A stretch of 64,000 nt of DNA from an uncultured Flavobacterium sp. (lineage in GTDB: Bacteria; Bacteroidota; Bacteroidia; Flavobacteriales; Flavobacteriaceae), in the NCBI RefSeq assembly GCF_963422545.1, contig NZ_OY730257.1, positions 1 through 64,000 of the forward strand, written 5' to 3'. The notes below the pieces were generated by a model, which worked only from the letters and a program-made list of their open reading frames with translations, did not search any database and was not told where the DNA came from. This document shows positions 31,487 through 40,871 of this stretch, piece by piece. A program made the position numbers and the translations under genes. Numbering within the stretch: position 1 is the first letter of the stretch; every line of letters begins with the position of its first letter.

Positions 31487-33862
31487 TTATTGATTGATAT
31501 AAGTATTAAAGTAACCACATTCTGCAATTACATCCTGATAATACTTTGTATCGGAATAATCTTTTTTCAACGCTTTAAAACCATTCCAGGCTAGAAAATT
31601 AATTTTATCATCTTCAACATTCCACCAATTGGTCACGTTACTATATTTATTGTTATAGTACTCGTTTCGTTCGCATTTCGATAATAAATAAACACATTTT
31701 GCTTTTTGTTCTTTTGTAGTTGCGGCTTCAAATGCTTTTTGATAATACATTTTTGGAAGATCACAATTTGTAATCATCTTTTTCATTGAATCTCTAAACG
31801 AATACGGACTAGAACCGTAACCCACAATACTTATTTCATAAAAACCTCTGCCGTTTCCAAAATGAGTAATATTATAAAATGCATTTCCTAACAATAAACT
31901 ATTGGTAAAAACGTCTTCTTTCTGAGCCAATTTATCCTGCATAGTTTTTATTGTATTTAAAAACTCAAGTTGCGAATATTTCTTTTTTTGATACGCCGCA
32001 TGTTCACAATCGTGACAATCTTTAATATTTCCGTTAAACGGATTTCCTAAAAATTGAGAATCCTTAACAGAATCAGTTTGCTGAGTAAAAGCAATTGCTT
32101 CAGGAATCTTATTTTTAAAAGTTGCCTGAACTGCCTGAAAATTATTAATATCTTTCAATTTCAAACTATAAATTCCGGAAGCGATTTTCTCGATTTCGGT
32201 TTTATTTGACTTAGCCAAAAAAGTTTTCATATCTAACAAATTCTTTTCGTTGTCATAAAATGCATTCCCTCCACCCCAATAATAAGAATTAGAATGTAAA
32301 TCGCCGCCAAACAATTCCACCATAACAGGATTTCCTTTTGCTTTATAAAGCGCTGCCAAATAGTTCTTGCTCCAGGAAACTGCGTTTTGATAACGAAACT
32401 CTTCCTCTTTGTATGTTTTTGGAAGTTCATAATACAACCAGTTTAAATCTGCCAAAATTGTTTTCTCATTTTTATCTGTGAGTTTATCAATTTTGCTCAT
32501 ATTATTTACAAAACGAAGTAATCGTAACTGATATCCTGCCAATTCTGTTTTTGGTAACGTTTTTTCAGCTTTATCAAAATTAGTATCAGCGTTGGCAAAA
32601 TCCCCTTTTAATGTTTGTAGATATCCTAACGAAATATCCCATAAATAAGGTTTCTCTGTATTTCCTGCAGCTGCAATTTTCGAAACTAAATCAAATCCTT
32701 TCTTATCAAATTTAGCTTGATTTTCGGCTCTGTTCTCAGCAACCGTCTGACTAATCGAAGGCGAACTATAATCATCTGAATTTGTTTTCACCGCAAATGA
32801 ATTATTTATACCCTGCTCCTGTATATTTATCAATCTTGTTAGCAAATAATTTAAATGCTCACTTTTAGGATCTAACTCGTAGATTTTTTCAATTGCCTGT
32901 TTCTCATCTTTATAATATCCGTGAACTGCCCAAAGTGCTGCTTTTTCTTTATTATTTTTTGCCATTGCCAAAGACTTATTCCAATCGGATTCATTTTTTG
33001 GATGAAAACTATAAGCTGTCACGATTCTCATCTCCGGGCATTTATCAAAAACCAAAGCATACAAATAATTAGACGTTGCATACTTTTTTTGTTGATAATT
33101 AATTCCCGCTACATACGCCAATGCACGATAATACAAAGTGTTTTTAGGTACCGACTTCTCTGTTTTATTAAAAAATAAAATCGCTTTAGGTTTGTTACTG
33201 CTATAAAAATAAGCCTTCATCGTCAGAAACCAATATCTGTTTTTTAAGAATGAATCTGAGGTTGTGTTGTAAACATTCTCAATAGACTGAATCATTTTTA
33301 AATCTTTAAAAGTTTTTGCAACAACAGGATCATAACTCCAATAACTATCGCCAATTGAAACCGTTTCTATCTTTTGTGCCAAATACAAAAACTCTATAAA
33401 ACTTTTTACTTTAGCATCTTTCAAACTTATTTTCTTTCCCCATTTTAGAGAAGTCTGATTCTCTTTTTTGGTTTTAAAGAACACATGAAGTTGTGTGATT
33501 TCGGTTTTGTTTGCCGAAACTTTGTCTTTATTAGCATAATCGTCTGTCGTTTCATCTCCAATCAAGAAATGACTAACCGTTGCAGGATCTACTTTGCCTT
33601 TTAAGTAATTTTCCCAATCCGATTTTATATTTTCATTAAATCTCGAATTGTGTTCTCTATCAAATCCAATTCCGTAAAAAATATCGCCCGACAAAAAAAG
33701 TGGCGAATATGATTTATCAGCAAATGTTTCTGGCGTAAAATTCGAATTATAACCAAAATAATCCCAATCGTCACCATCGGAGCAAGCATAAATTATTCCG
33801 TAAATAGAAAGTAAGGTAAAGCTAGAAACAAGAAATAACTTGCTTAAAAATATTCTTTTCAT
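31487..33862 (-). CDS. Large exported TPR-like lipoprotein of unknown function
   Basis: 791 residues. The signal peptide ends in SIYGIIYAC, a plausible lipobox, and the acidic stretch right after the cysteine (SDGDDWD) resembles the surface-export signal of Bacteroidota lipoproteins. The rest is helical with tetratricopeptide-like repeats (YYRALAYVAGINYQQKKYAT; LGYLQTLKGDFANADTNFDK; MYYQKAFEAATTKEQKAKC). A CHDCEH motif near residue 615 looks like a possible metal or heme-type site, but CxxCH is not fulfilled. I do not recognise a named family. The start overlaps the end of the upstream lipoprotein gene by 41 nt, so the two are almost certainly made together. Confidence 0.75.
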   Translation of the reverse strand: MKRIFLSKLFLVSSFTLLSIYGIIYACSDGDDWDYFGYNSNFTPETFADKSYSPLFLSGDIFYGIGFDREHNSRFNENIKSDWENYLKGKVDPATVSHFLIGDETTDDYANKDKVSANKTEITQLHVFFKTKKENQTSLKWGKKISLKDAKVKSFIEFLYLAQKIETVSIGDSYWSYDPVVAKTFKDLKMIQSIENVYNTTSDSFLKNRYWFLTMKAYFYSSNKPKAILFFNKTEKSVPKNTLYYRALAYVAGINYQQKKYATSNYLYALVFDKCPEMRIVTAYSFHPKNESDWNKSLAMAKNNKEKAALWAVHGYYKDEKQAIEKIYELDPKSEHLNYLLTRLINIQEQGINNSFAVKTNSDDYSSPSISQTVAENRAENQAKFDKKGFDLVSKIAAAGNTEKPYLWDISLGYLQTLKGDFANADTNFDKAEKTLPKTELAGYQLRLLRFVNNMSKIDKLTDKNEKTILADLNWLYYELPKTYKEEEFRYQNAVSWSKNYLAALYKAKGNPVMVELFGGDLHSNSYYWGGGNAFYDNEKNLLDMKTFLAKSNKTEIEKIASGIYSLKLKDINNFQAVQATFKNKIPEAIAFTQQTDSVKDSQFLGNPFNGNIKDCHDCEHAAYQKKKYSQLEFLNTIKTMQDKLAQKEDVFTNSLLLGNAFYNITHFGNGRGFYEISIVGYGSSPYSFRDSMKKMITNCDLPKMYYQKAFEAATTKEQKAKCVYLLSKCERNEYYNNKYSNVTNWWNVEDDKINFLAWNGFKALKKDYSDTKYYQDVIAECGYFNTYINQ

Positions 33863-34826
33863 AGTTGTTTAAATTGAATTCGTCTAAGTCGTAAAATATA
33901 ATTTCTTTTGGTTTTTGAGCCAAGTTTTCATCCAAATCATCTGCCATCTCCAGTAGATTTTCAGAAGAAATAGCTTCTATTTTCAATAAATCATTCTCTT
34001 CATAAAAAATGCCATTTTTATAATTAGATTGTTTTACTTTAAAAAAAAGAGCGTTTACCTGCTCAAAATTTTGATCTTTTTTAAGTTCGCTCACGTTTAT
34101 TTTAGAACGCAAACCAATTACTTTTTGATTCCTGATATGAACTGCCCAGGAATATATTGGCAATGCAAAATCAAGATGCAATGGATATTTCTTTAAACTT
34201 TTGAGATAACGTTCTGCAATTTTTTGATTGTAAATAGAATTCAAAGAATCTACAGCAATTGTACCCATATTATAATACATCAAAACTCCGGAATCGACAT
34301 TTGGAATTTTTGTTTTCCTGAAATATTTTACCTGATGCAATCGAATTGTTGCCGAAAGTTTTTTCTGCGAAAGTTTTTTAAATCGTTCAATAAACTTCAG
34401 ATAATTGTCTTTACTTTTTAAAGTCCAATCACAGTCAATCTGAATTTCATTGCACTGAATTTTATTTTTAGTATTTATTTCCGTTACCAAAGAAAAAGCC
34501 TTTTGAGCCAAATCATCAATATCAAGATTAGGCAACGACATGACTTTGTTTTGTATAAAAACAACCGGAACAATATCAAAATTATTTATGTTTTGCCGAA
34601 AACGTATCGGACCTAAAGGAATTGGTTGTTGGTTTTCAGGATGTAAACCAATATCAAAATACCGAACATAAAGTTTACTGACATTATTATCCTTTAAAAC
34701 CTCTGTTTCCTTTTCGGATAACTTAAAGATGGTTTTCCAGTAATAAAAAGCAATTATTGGTTTATCATTTCTACCACAAGCGATCAGTAAAAAAAACAGC
34801 GAGCCCAAAAAAAACTTTTTTATCAA
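33822..34826 (-). CDS. Lipoprotein with predicted glycoside-hydrolase-like TIM barrel
   Basis: 334 residues. The signal peptide has lipobox FLLIAC (Cys17). The mature part reads as an alternating beta/alpha barrel: PIIAFYYWKT, SKLYVRYFDIGLH, FDIVPVVFIQ, EIQIDCDWT, LSATIRLHQVKYF, SGVLMYYNMG and LDFALPIYSWAV, a pattern like GH-type or DUF3142-like barrels. The acidic residues at the ends of strands (QIDCDWT) could be catalytic. The start is TTG; no ATG is available upstream before the promoter box at 34852-34859. It overlaps the TPR-like gene by 41 nt. Substrate unknown. Confidence 0.75.
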   Translation of the reverse strand: MIKKFFLGSLFFLLIACGRNDKPIIAFYYWKTIFKLSEKETEVLKDNNVSKLYVRYFDIGLHPENQQPIPLGPIRFRQNINNFDIVPVVFIQNKVMSLPNLDIDDLAQKAFSLVTEINTKNKIQCNEIQIDCDWTLKSKDNYLKFIERFKKLSQKKLSATIRLHQVKYFRKTKIPNVDSGVLMYYNMGTIAVDSLNSIYNQKIAERYLKSLKKYPLHLDFALPIYSWAVHIRNQKVIGLRSKINVSELKKDQNFEQVNALFFKVKQSNYKNGIFYEENDLLKIEAISSENLLEMADDLDENLAQKPKEIIFYDLDEFNLNNYEKNIFKQVISCF

Positions 34827-34851
34827 AACTGAGAGAAATTAAATTTAAGCT

Positions 34852-34859
34852 CAAAAGTA
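34852..34859 (-). promoter_or_regulatory. Promoter of the lipoprotein/TPR pair, -7 box TACTTTTG
   Basis: Perfect TAnnTTTG on the minus strand, 26 nt upstream of the TTG start at 34826. Confidence 0.6.
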
Positions 34860-34996
34860 AGAAATTATATCATTCTGACACTTTCAAATTTTAAAAAACA
34901 ATAAAACCCAACTGCCAAATATCCTAATAAATGGATAAAAAGTTTCAATTAAAGCAAATATAATCGTTATTTTGTGCAATCAAATTCAAATTAATT

Positions 34997-36685
34997 ATGT
35001 TGAAAAACAACTTTAAATATATTCCATTTTTATTGCTATTTTTAATGATAAGCTGTGCAAAAAGAGGCAGCATCACTGGTGGATTAAAAGATACTTTACC
35101 TCCTGTTTTAAGAGGTAGTATGCCAAAAAATTACAGCACAGACTTTAAAGGAGACCAATTTGTTTTGACATTTGATGAATTTGTAAAACTTAAAAACTTA
35201 AACAAACAGCTGATCATTTCACCGCCAATGAAACATGATCCGTTGATCACGCCAACATCTGTAAGTAAAGTTATAACTGTAAAAATCAAAGATACTTTAC
35301 TGCCTAATACTACTTACAGCTTTAATTTTGGACAAAGTATCGCTGATAATAATGAAGGAAATCCGTTAAATCAATTTAAGTATGTTTTCTCGACAGGTCC
35401 TTATATTGATTCTCTTTCGCTTAGCGGAAAAATCAAAGATGCCTATGACAAAAATGTTGAGAGTTTTGTATCGGTAATGCTTTATGAAGCCAATGACAAA
35501 TACAAAGATTCTGTTGTCTATAAGGACCTTCCAAGATATATTACAAATACTTTGGATAGTATGCGCGTTTTTAAATTAGAAAATTTAAAAGCCGGAAAAT
35601 ATCTATTGGTTGCAATGAAAGACAAAGCGAGTAACAATAAATTTAATCCAAAAGATGACAAAATAGGATTCATCAAACACTTTATTACGGTGCCAAATGA
35701 TACTGTTTTTGAATTAGAATTATTTAAGGAAACACTTCCGTTAAAAATGCACAAGCCCATACAAGCTTCGAACAACAGGCTTTACCTTCCGTATGAAGGA
35801 AAACAAAATTTTAAGTTACTGAAACCTAAGATTGTTTTAAAAAATAACAGTGACGTTCTGGAATCTATTGTAACGCAATTTCCTAAAAAAGACTCTTTGC
35901 AGGTTTGGTTTAAACCTATTAAAGCTGACTCATTAAATCTGGAAGTTACGGCTCAGAATTACAATAAAAAGTTTTCTTTTAAGATTAAGGATCAGAAAAA
36001 AGACACTTTAAACATTACAGCATTACAAAACGGAATTATACATTTTAGAGATCGTTTTACACTAGAAACCGCTACTCCATTAGTGAAGTTTGATAAATCA
36101 AAAATCAAATTGATTAATAAAGATTCTGTGGCTGTTAACTTTACTACAGAATATGATGAATTCGACCAAAAACTATATGTCGATTTCAAGAAAGAGCCTC
36201 TGGAAAAGTATCATTTCCAATTTTTACCGGGCGCTTTAACTGATTTTTATGACAAGACAAATGACACGTTATCTTATAAGTTAACCACCAAGGAACTTGA
36301 AGATTACGGAAATATAATTTTGAATTTAAAAAACGTAAAACGCTTTCCTATCATTGTTGAATTAACGAATAAAAAAGGCGATGTTGTGCTTGCCAGTCAA
36401 TATTCTGAAGGACAAACCAGACTTGTATTCGATCTTGTTGAACCCAACTCGTTTACTGTAAGAGTTATTTATGATGACAATAAAAACAAAGTATACGATG
36501 CCGGAAACTTTTTAAAGAAGGAATATGCCGAGGAAGTCAACTATTATCAAGAAGAATTTGATGTTAGGGCAAATTGGGATCGGGAAGAAACCGTTGACTT
36601 GAGCATTCAATATAATCCTGAAGTAGAGAAAAAACAGGATAAGAAAAAGAAAAAAGAGGAAGAGAAAAAACGAAAGGCTTTCTAA
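34997..36685 (+). CDS. Ig-like domain lipoprotein
   Basis: 562 residues. A signal peptide with lipobox LMISC (Cys20) is followed by the conserved AKRGSITGGLKDTLPPVL. Residues about 35-130 form a bacterial Ig-like domain of the Big_5/SbsA type (FVLTFDEFVKL; FSTGPY). Further beta-sandwich repeats follow, and a segment about 480-510 (VRVIYDDNKNKVYDAGNFL) resembles a calcium-like acidic loop. The protein ends in a highly charged tail (KKQDKKKKKEEEKKRKAF). This type is widespread in Bacteroidota but has no assigned role; a periplasmic or outer-membrane structural role is likely. The stop overlaps the stop of the convergent nitrilase gene by 4 nt. Confidence 0.83.
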   Translation: MLKNNFKYIPFLLLFLMISCAKRGSITGGLKDTLPPVLRGSMPKNYSTDFKGDQFVLTFDEFVKLKNLNKQLIISPPMKHDPLITPTSVSKVITVKIKDTLLPNTTYSFNFGQSIADNNEGNPLNQFKYVFSTGPYIDSLSLSGKIKDAYDKNVESFVSVMLYEANDKYKDSVVYKDLPRYITNTLDSMRVFKLENLKAGKYLLVAMKDKASNNKFNPKDDKIGFIKHFITVPNDTVFELELFKETLPLKMHKPIQASNNRLYLPYEGKQNFKLLKPKIVLKNNSDVLESIVTQFPKKDSLQVWFKPIKADSLNLEVTAQNYNKKFSFKIKDQKKDTLNITALQNGIIHFRDRFTLETATPLVKFDKSKIKLINKDSVAVNFTTEYDEFDQKLYVDFKKEPLEKYHFQFLPGALTDFYDKTNDTLSYKLTTKELEDYGNIILNLKNVKRFPIIVELTNKKGDVVLASQYSEGQTRLVFDLVEPNSFTVRVIYDDNKNKVYDAGNFLKKEYAEEVNYYQEEFDVRANWDREETVDLSIQYNPEVEKKQDKKKKKEEEKKRKAF

Positions 36686-37449
36686 ATCTTAATCTCAAAG
36701 AAATCTCTATCACTTAAAAAATCAAGTTTTTTTCGGGTTTCCAACATTACATTTTTATCTAATTCGACCACAAAAACACCTGCTGTTTCTTGTGGTTGAA
36801 GAATGTAATTTCCTAAAAAATCAACAACTTGCGAATGTCCAATATGTTCGTAATTGTTAGCATCCAATCCTATTCTATTTACACCAACTACATAACTTAA
36901 GTTTTCGATTGCACGGGCTTTTAGTAAAGAATCCCAGGCATTTGTTCGCACTTTTGGCCAATTGGCAACATACAAAAGCAGGTCGTAATTTTCGACATTT
37001 CTTGCAAAAACCGGAAATCTTAAATCATAACAAATCTGCAGACAAATCTTCCAACCCAGATAATCAACAATTACTTTTTGAGCTCCTGAAGTATAAAATT
37101 GATTTTCTCCTGCGAGCGAAAACAAATGACGCTTGTCATAATATTGCATTTCGCCTGACGGAAAAACAAATAACATTCGGTTATAATAATTTCCGTTTTC
37201 TGTAATTATTAAACTTCCTGTAATAGCACAATTTTTCTGTTTAGCCATTGACTGCATCCAGAGAACGGTTTCTCCGTTTATACTTTCAGCCATTTCTGAA
37301 GCATTCATGGTAAATCCGGTAGAAAACATTTCAGGAAGAACAATCAAATTTATGCCGGAATCGATTTTATTTATGATCGTTTCGAAGCTTTTTTTGTTCT
37401 TAAGAGCATCTTCCCAATAAAGATCTGATTGAATTAGTGCGATTTTCAT
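36682..37449 (-). CDS. Nitrilase-family carbon-nitrogen hydrolase (omega-amidase-like)
   Basis: 255-residue cytoplasmic amidase of the nitrilase superfamily. The Glu-Lys-Cys triad is E40 (IVLPEMFSTGF), K106 (YYDKRHLFSLAGE) and C140 (LQICYDLRFPVFAR). The sequence resembles the YafV/omega-amidase group, which hydrolyses alpha-ketoglutaramate or alpha-ketosuccinamate from transaminase side products. No transaminase is adjacent. The -7 box TATTTTTG at 37454-37461 would place the transcription start at or within two bases of the ATG, so the message may be leaderless. Confidence 0.88.
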   Translation of the reverse strand: MKIALIQSDLYWEDALKNKKSFETIINKIDSGINLIVLPEMFSTGFTMNASEMAESINGETVLWMQSMAKQKNCAITGSLIITENGNYYNRMLFVFPSGEMQYYDKRHLFSLAGENQFYTSGAQKVIVDYLGWKICLQICYDLRFPVFARNVENYDLLLYVANWPKVRTNAWDSLLKARAIENLSYVVGVNRIGLDANNYEHIGHSQVVDFLGNYILQPQETAGVFVVELDKNVMLETRKKLDFLSDRDFFEIKI

Positions 37450-37453
37450 CTTT

Positions 37454-37461
37454 CAAAAATA
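37454..37461 (-). promoter_or_regulatory. Promoter of the nitrilase gene, -7 box TATTTTTG
   Basis: Perfect TAnnTTTG on the minus strand, only 4 nt from the ATG at 37449. With the usual 5-7 nt spacing from the box to the start site, transcription begins at the start codon. Confidence 0.55.
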
Positions 37462-37577
37462 CGAATTTTAAGATTAAAATCTTTTTTTTCAAAAAAACCA
37501 ATTTCTGCAAAATTTTCTCAAAAACCGCTAGAAAGCTCATCTCTTTTGGAATATAAAAATACTTCAGGAAAAAATAT

Positions 37578-37612
37578 TGCAAAAAATATGCATTTTATGC
37601 AAAAAATATGCA
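37578..37612 (+). promoter_or_regulatory. Candidate DeoR operator: two TGCA-N7-TGCA units upstream of susC
   Basis: TGCA occurs at 37578, 37589, 37598 and 37609. The 14-mer GCAAAAAATATGCA is repeated exactly at 37579-37592 and 37599-37612 (20 nt apart). The right end is 20 nt before the -7 box, so it would cover the -33 region. A 13-of-14 match (GCAAAAAAAATGCA) lies upstream of the GH20 gene at 49494-49507. Confidence 0.6.
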
Positions 37613-37631
37613 GATGTTTAAAATAAATAAA

Positions 37632-37639
37632 TATATTTG
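37632..37639 (+). promoter_or_regulatory. susC promoter, -7 box TATATTTG
   Basis: Perfect TAnnTTTG, predicting transcription from about 37645 and a leader of about 37 nt. This also rules out the TTG at 37637 as the susC start. Confidence 0.75.
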
Positions 37640-37664
37640 ATCGCCAATAAAAACCAAAAAAAAC

Positions 37665-37685
37665 ATGAAAACCAAAGTATTATGA
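37665..37685 (+). CDS. Six-codon leader ORF MKTKVL overlapping the susC start
   Basis: ATG at 37665 opens a six-codon frame whose TGA overlaps the susC ATG (TTATGA). Its sequence mimics the susC N-terminus MKTKLI, so it may be a small tandem duplication of the initiation region. Translation of this frame would couple directly to susC. It may equally be an incidental feature. Confidence 0.35.
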   Translation: MKTKVL

Positions 37686-40600
37686 AAACAAAGCTTATTT
37701 CATTAGTGTTTATTGGGGGAATGATTCTCTCAGCAAATGCAAAAGAGGTTGCAATTAAAAAGCACCTTTTTGAACAAAAAAGCAATCAGGTTGAAATTTC
37801 AGGCCAAATATTAGGTCAGGATGACGGAATGCCAATTTCCGGAGCTACTATTTATGCAGAAAGCAATAATAAAATAGCAACAATATCTGATGAAAACGGA
37901 AGATTTAAACTAAATGTTCCCGAAAACGAAGTTCACATTATTGTATCATACATGGGATACGAGACCTTATCATTTGCTTTACTTAAAACTACAAGCTTAA
38001 CCATTAGATTAAAACCTGCAGAAAATGTTCTGAATCAGGTGGTGGTAACAGCACTTGGGGTTAAAAAAAGCACTAAATCAATTGCATACGCAGTAACTGA
38101 ACTTAAAGGAACTGAATTTACAAAGGCGAAAGAAACCAATATCGCCAATGCATTAGTTGGAAAAATTGCCGGTGTAAACGTGAGCAGCACTGCAACAGGA
38201 CCAAACGGTTCGACCAGAGTTGTAATTCGTGGAAATGGTTCCTTAAACGGAAACAACCAGCCAATGTATGTTGTAAATGATTTACCAATAGACAATACCC
38301 AGCTTAACCTACCGGGTATTGGAAATGGTCCGGGATCAACAAGAATCAACGTTGACCGCGGTGACGGAACTTCTGTTATAAATCCTGATGACATTAAAAC
38401 GATTACGGTTTTAAAAGGAGGAACAGCTGCTGCGCTTTATGGTGCAAATGCTGCAAATGGAGTTATCTTGATTCAGACTAAAAGAGGAACTGCTCAAAAA
38501 GGAATTGGAGTGGAATATAATACTTCATTTACCTTTGAAACGCCATCAATCAAACCAGATTGGCAGTATGAATACGGTTCTGGAGCCAATGGAAAAAAAC
38601 CAACTACTAAAGCGGAAGCTATTGCTGACGGACGTTGGTCTTGGGGAGCAAAAATGGACGGAACTGATGTAATTCAGTTTGACGGAGTTGCAAGACCTTA
38701 TGTTGCACAAAAAAACAATATCAAAAATTTCTACGAAACCGGAACAACATTTATAAATTCTATTGCTTTGTCCGGCGGAACTGAAAAAGCTACAGGACGT
38801 CTTTCATTCTCAAACACAGACAATCAAGGCGTTGTACCAAATAATGATTTTAATCGCAAAAGCATCAACATTGCCAGTAATGTAAACTTAACTGATTGGC
38901 TAAAATTTGATGTTGTAGCGCAATACAATTTAGAAAAATCAAATAATAGAGTTACCGTTTCTGATGCAGAAGCTAACCCAAACTGGGGAACATACATGAT
39001 TGCCAACACTGTTGACATTAGAAATCTTGCCCCAGGTTATGATGAAAATGGTATTGAGGAAGCCTGGAACCCGGTTGCAGTGGCTACAAACCCTTATTTT
39101 GCAGTAAATAAAATCAAAAACAAAGACACTAAAAATCGTTTCATCGGAATGCTAAATGTAAAACTGAACTTTACTCCTGAGTTATTCCTTCAAGGTAGAA
39201 TTGGACAAGATTTTACAGATTATGATTTCTTTGGATACATCCCAAAAACAACTTTAAACAATCCTATAGGATATGCACAAGGTTCAAGAGTGAAATTATC
39301 TAATTTGAACTCAGAGGCAATTCTTAATTATACTAAGAAAAACATCTACGGAGATTTCTCATTAAACGCTCTATTGGGCGTAAACTCCCGTACTACTTTA
39401 AGAGATGAAACAAGAGTAGAAGGTTCAGGTTTTGTATTGGATGATTTTTATGCTTTGAGCAATTTGTCTACACTTACTTATAGTTATCCTTACGGAAAAA
39501 CAAAAACAAACTCAGTTTATGGAGCTGTAGATTTAGATTATAAAAACATTGTTTACTTAAACTTCACAGGACGTCAGGATTGGTTTTCGACTCTTTCAAA
39601 AGACAACAATACTGTATTTTATCCGTCTGTTGGAACAAGTATAATTCTTTCGGAAATTGCAAAAATGCCAGAATTTGTTTCATTTGCTAAACTTAGAACT
39701 TCCTGGGCACAAGTTGGTGGTGCAACGCCAGATCCTTACGCGTTAAACCAATCTTATTCAATGGTTCAGGGCGGACATAATGGTCAACAATTACAAACTC
39801 CAACCGGCTCAAGAGTTCCTAACGCAACTTTAAGTCCATTGACATCAACAACATTTGAAATTGGAACTGATTTAGGATTTTTCAACAATCGCTTAAATCT
39901 TGATTTTGCCTGGTACAACCGTGCAACTACAAATGATATTGTCGAAACTACAATTTCAAATGCTTCAGGTGCAAACACTGCTTTATTAAACCTTGGTAAA
40001 ATGAGAAACAAAGGAGTTGAAGTTTTACTTAGCGGAAAAATCATTACTTCAGAAAATTTCTCCTGGGATGCAAGTTTCAACGGATCTTATAACAAAAATA
40101 CTGTTGAAGCGCTTACAGATCAGTTAAACTCAATTACTATGGCAACTTCTGTAAACGGATATGTCACTATAACAAGTGATGTTGGTCGTCCTTATAGTAT
40201 CATAAAAGGATACAAACCTCTTAAAGATGCTAACGGAAATACAGTTTATAACGTAAGTGGAGGTTCAGCAAGTATTGCAAGAGGCTCGCTGGAAGAATTA
40301 GGTCAGGGAGTTCATCCTTGGGCAGCAGGTATCAGCAATGAATTCAAATATAAAGACATATCATTCAGCTTCCTGATTGATGGTAAATTTGGAGGTAGTT
40401 TATACTCCGGAACTGATTTGTACGGAACTCGTATGGGTTTAACAAAATTAACTCTTGAAGGTCGTGAATCAGGTTTACCAATCAAAGGTGTTGATACAAA
40501 CGGAAATCCAGTTGATATGGTTATTGCACCTGAAAACCTTAGAACGTATTATGATGGTTTAAGAAACATTTCATCAACTTTTGTTTACGATGCAAGTTTC

Positions 40601-40837
40601 ATAAAATTAAGACAAGTAATTCTTGGTTACCAATTACCAATCAGCAAAATAAGAGGTTTGTCTAAACTTCAGGGAGCTTCTATATCATTTGTTGCAAGAA
40701 ACTTATTCATTCTTTATAAGAAAACACCAAACGTAGATCCGGAATCTGTATTTAGTGCAGGAAACGCACAAGGTGTAGAACAATTTGGAGTGCCAAAAAC
40801 CAGAAGTTTCGGTTTAAGTTTAAATGTCAAATTTTAA
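37682..40837 (+). CDS. SusC/RagA-type TonB-dependent outer-membrane transporter
   Basis: 1051 residues from ATG 37682. Signal peptide MKTKLISLVFIGGMILSANA, an N-terminal carboxypeptidase-regulatory-like (CarbopepD_reg_2) domain (VEISGQILGQDDGMPISGAT), a plug domain with GGTAAALYGANAANGVILIQ, and a beta-barrel that ends in the usual aromatic residue (LSLNVKF). It imports oligosaccharides or peptides too large for porins, with SusD as the lid. It lies first in the locus under the TGCA-N7-TGCA sites, and susD follows after 34 nt. No specific glycan can be predicted from the sequence. A longer frame from the TTG at 37637 starts inside the promoter and is rejected. Confidence 0.93.
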   Translation: MKTKLISLVFIGGMILSANAKEVAIKKHLFEQKSNQVEISGQILGQDDGMPISGATIYAESNNKIATISDENGRFKLNVPENEVHIIVSYMGYETLSFALLKTTSLTIRLKPAENVLNQVVVTALGVKKSTKSIAYAVTELKGTEFTKAKETNIANALVGKIAGVNVSSTATGPNGSTRVVIRGNGSLNGNNQPMYVVNDLPIDNTQLNLPGIGNGPGSTRINVDRGDGTSVINPDDIKTITVLKGGTAAALYGANAANGVILIQTKRGTAQKGIGVEYNTSFTFETPSIKPDWQYEYGSGANGKKPTTKAEAIADGRWSWGAKMDGTDVIQFDGVARPYVAQKNNIKNFYETGTTFINSIALSGGTEKATGRLSFSNTDNQGVVPNNDFNRKSINIASNVNLTDWLKFDVVAQYNLEKSNNRVTVSDAEANPNWGTYMIANTVDIRNLAPGYDENGIEEAWNPVAVATNPYFAVNKIKNKDTKNRFIGMLNVKLNFTPELFLQGRIGQDFTDYDFFGYIPKTTLNNPIGYAQGSRVKLSNLNSEAILNYTKKNIYGDFSLNALLGVNSRTTLRDETRVEGSGFVLDDFYALSNLSTLTYSYPYGKTKTNSVYGAVDLDYKNIVYLNFTGRQDWFSTLSKDNNTVFYPSVGTSIILSEIAKMPEFVSFAKLRTSWAQVGGATPDPYALNQSYSMVQGGHNGQQLQTPTGSRVPNATLSPLTSTTFEIGTDLGFFNNRLNLDFAWYNRATTNDIVETTISNASGANTALLNLGKMRNKGVEVLLSGKIITSENFSWDASFNGSYNKNTVEALTDQLNSITMATSVNGYVTITSDVGRPYSIIKGYKPLKDANGNTVYNVSGGSASIARGSLEELGQGVHPWAAGISNEFKYKDISFSFLIDGKFGGSLYSGTDLYGTRMGLTKLTLEGRESGLPIKGVDTNGNPVDMVIAPENLRTYYDGLRNISSTFVYDASFIKLRQVILGYQLPISKIRGLSKLQGASISFVARNLFILYKKTPNVDPESVFSAGNAQGVEQFGVPKTRSFGLSLNVKF

Positions 40838-40871
40838 ACGCACTTTATCTCTAATTTTTAAATTAAAAGAC

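Noticed and set aside
37637..37681. N-terminal extension of SusC from a TTG codon
   Set aside because: The codon lies inside the TATATTTG promoter box. The signal peptide begins at the ATG at 37682.
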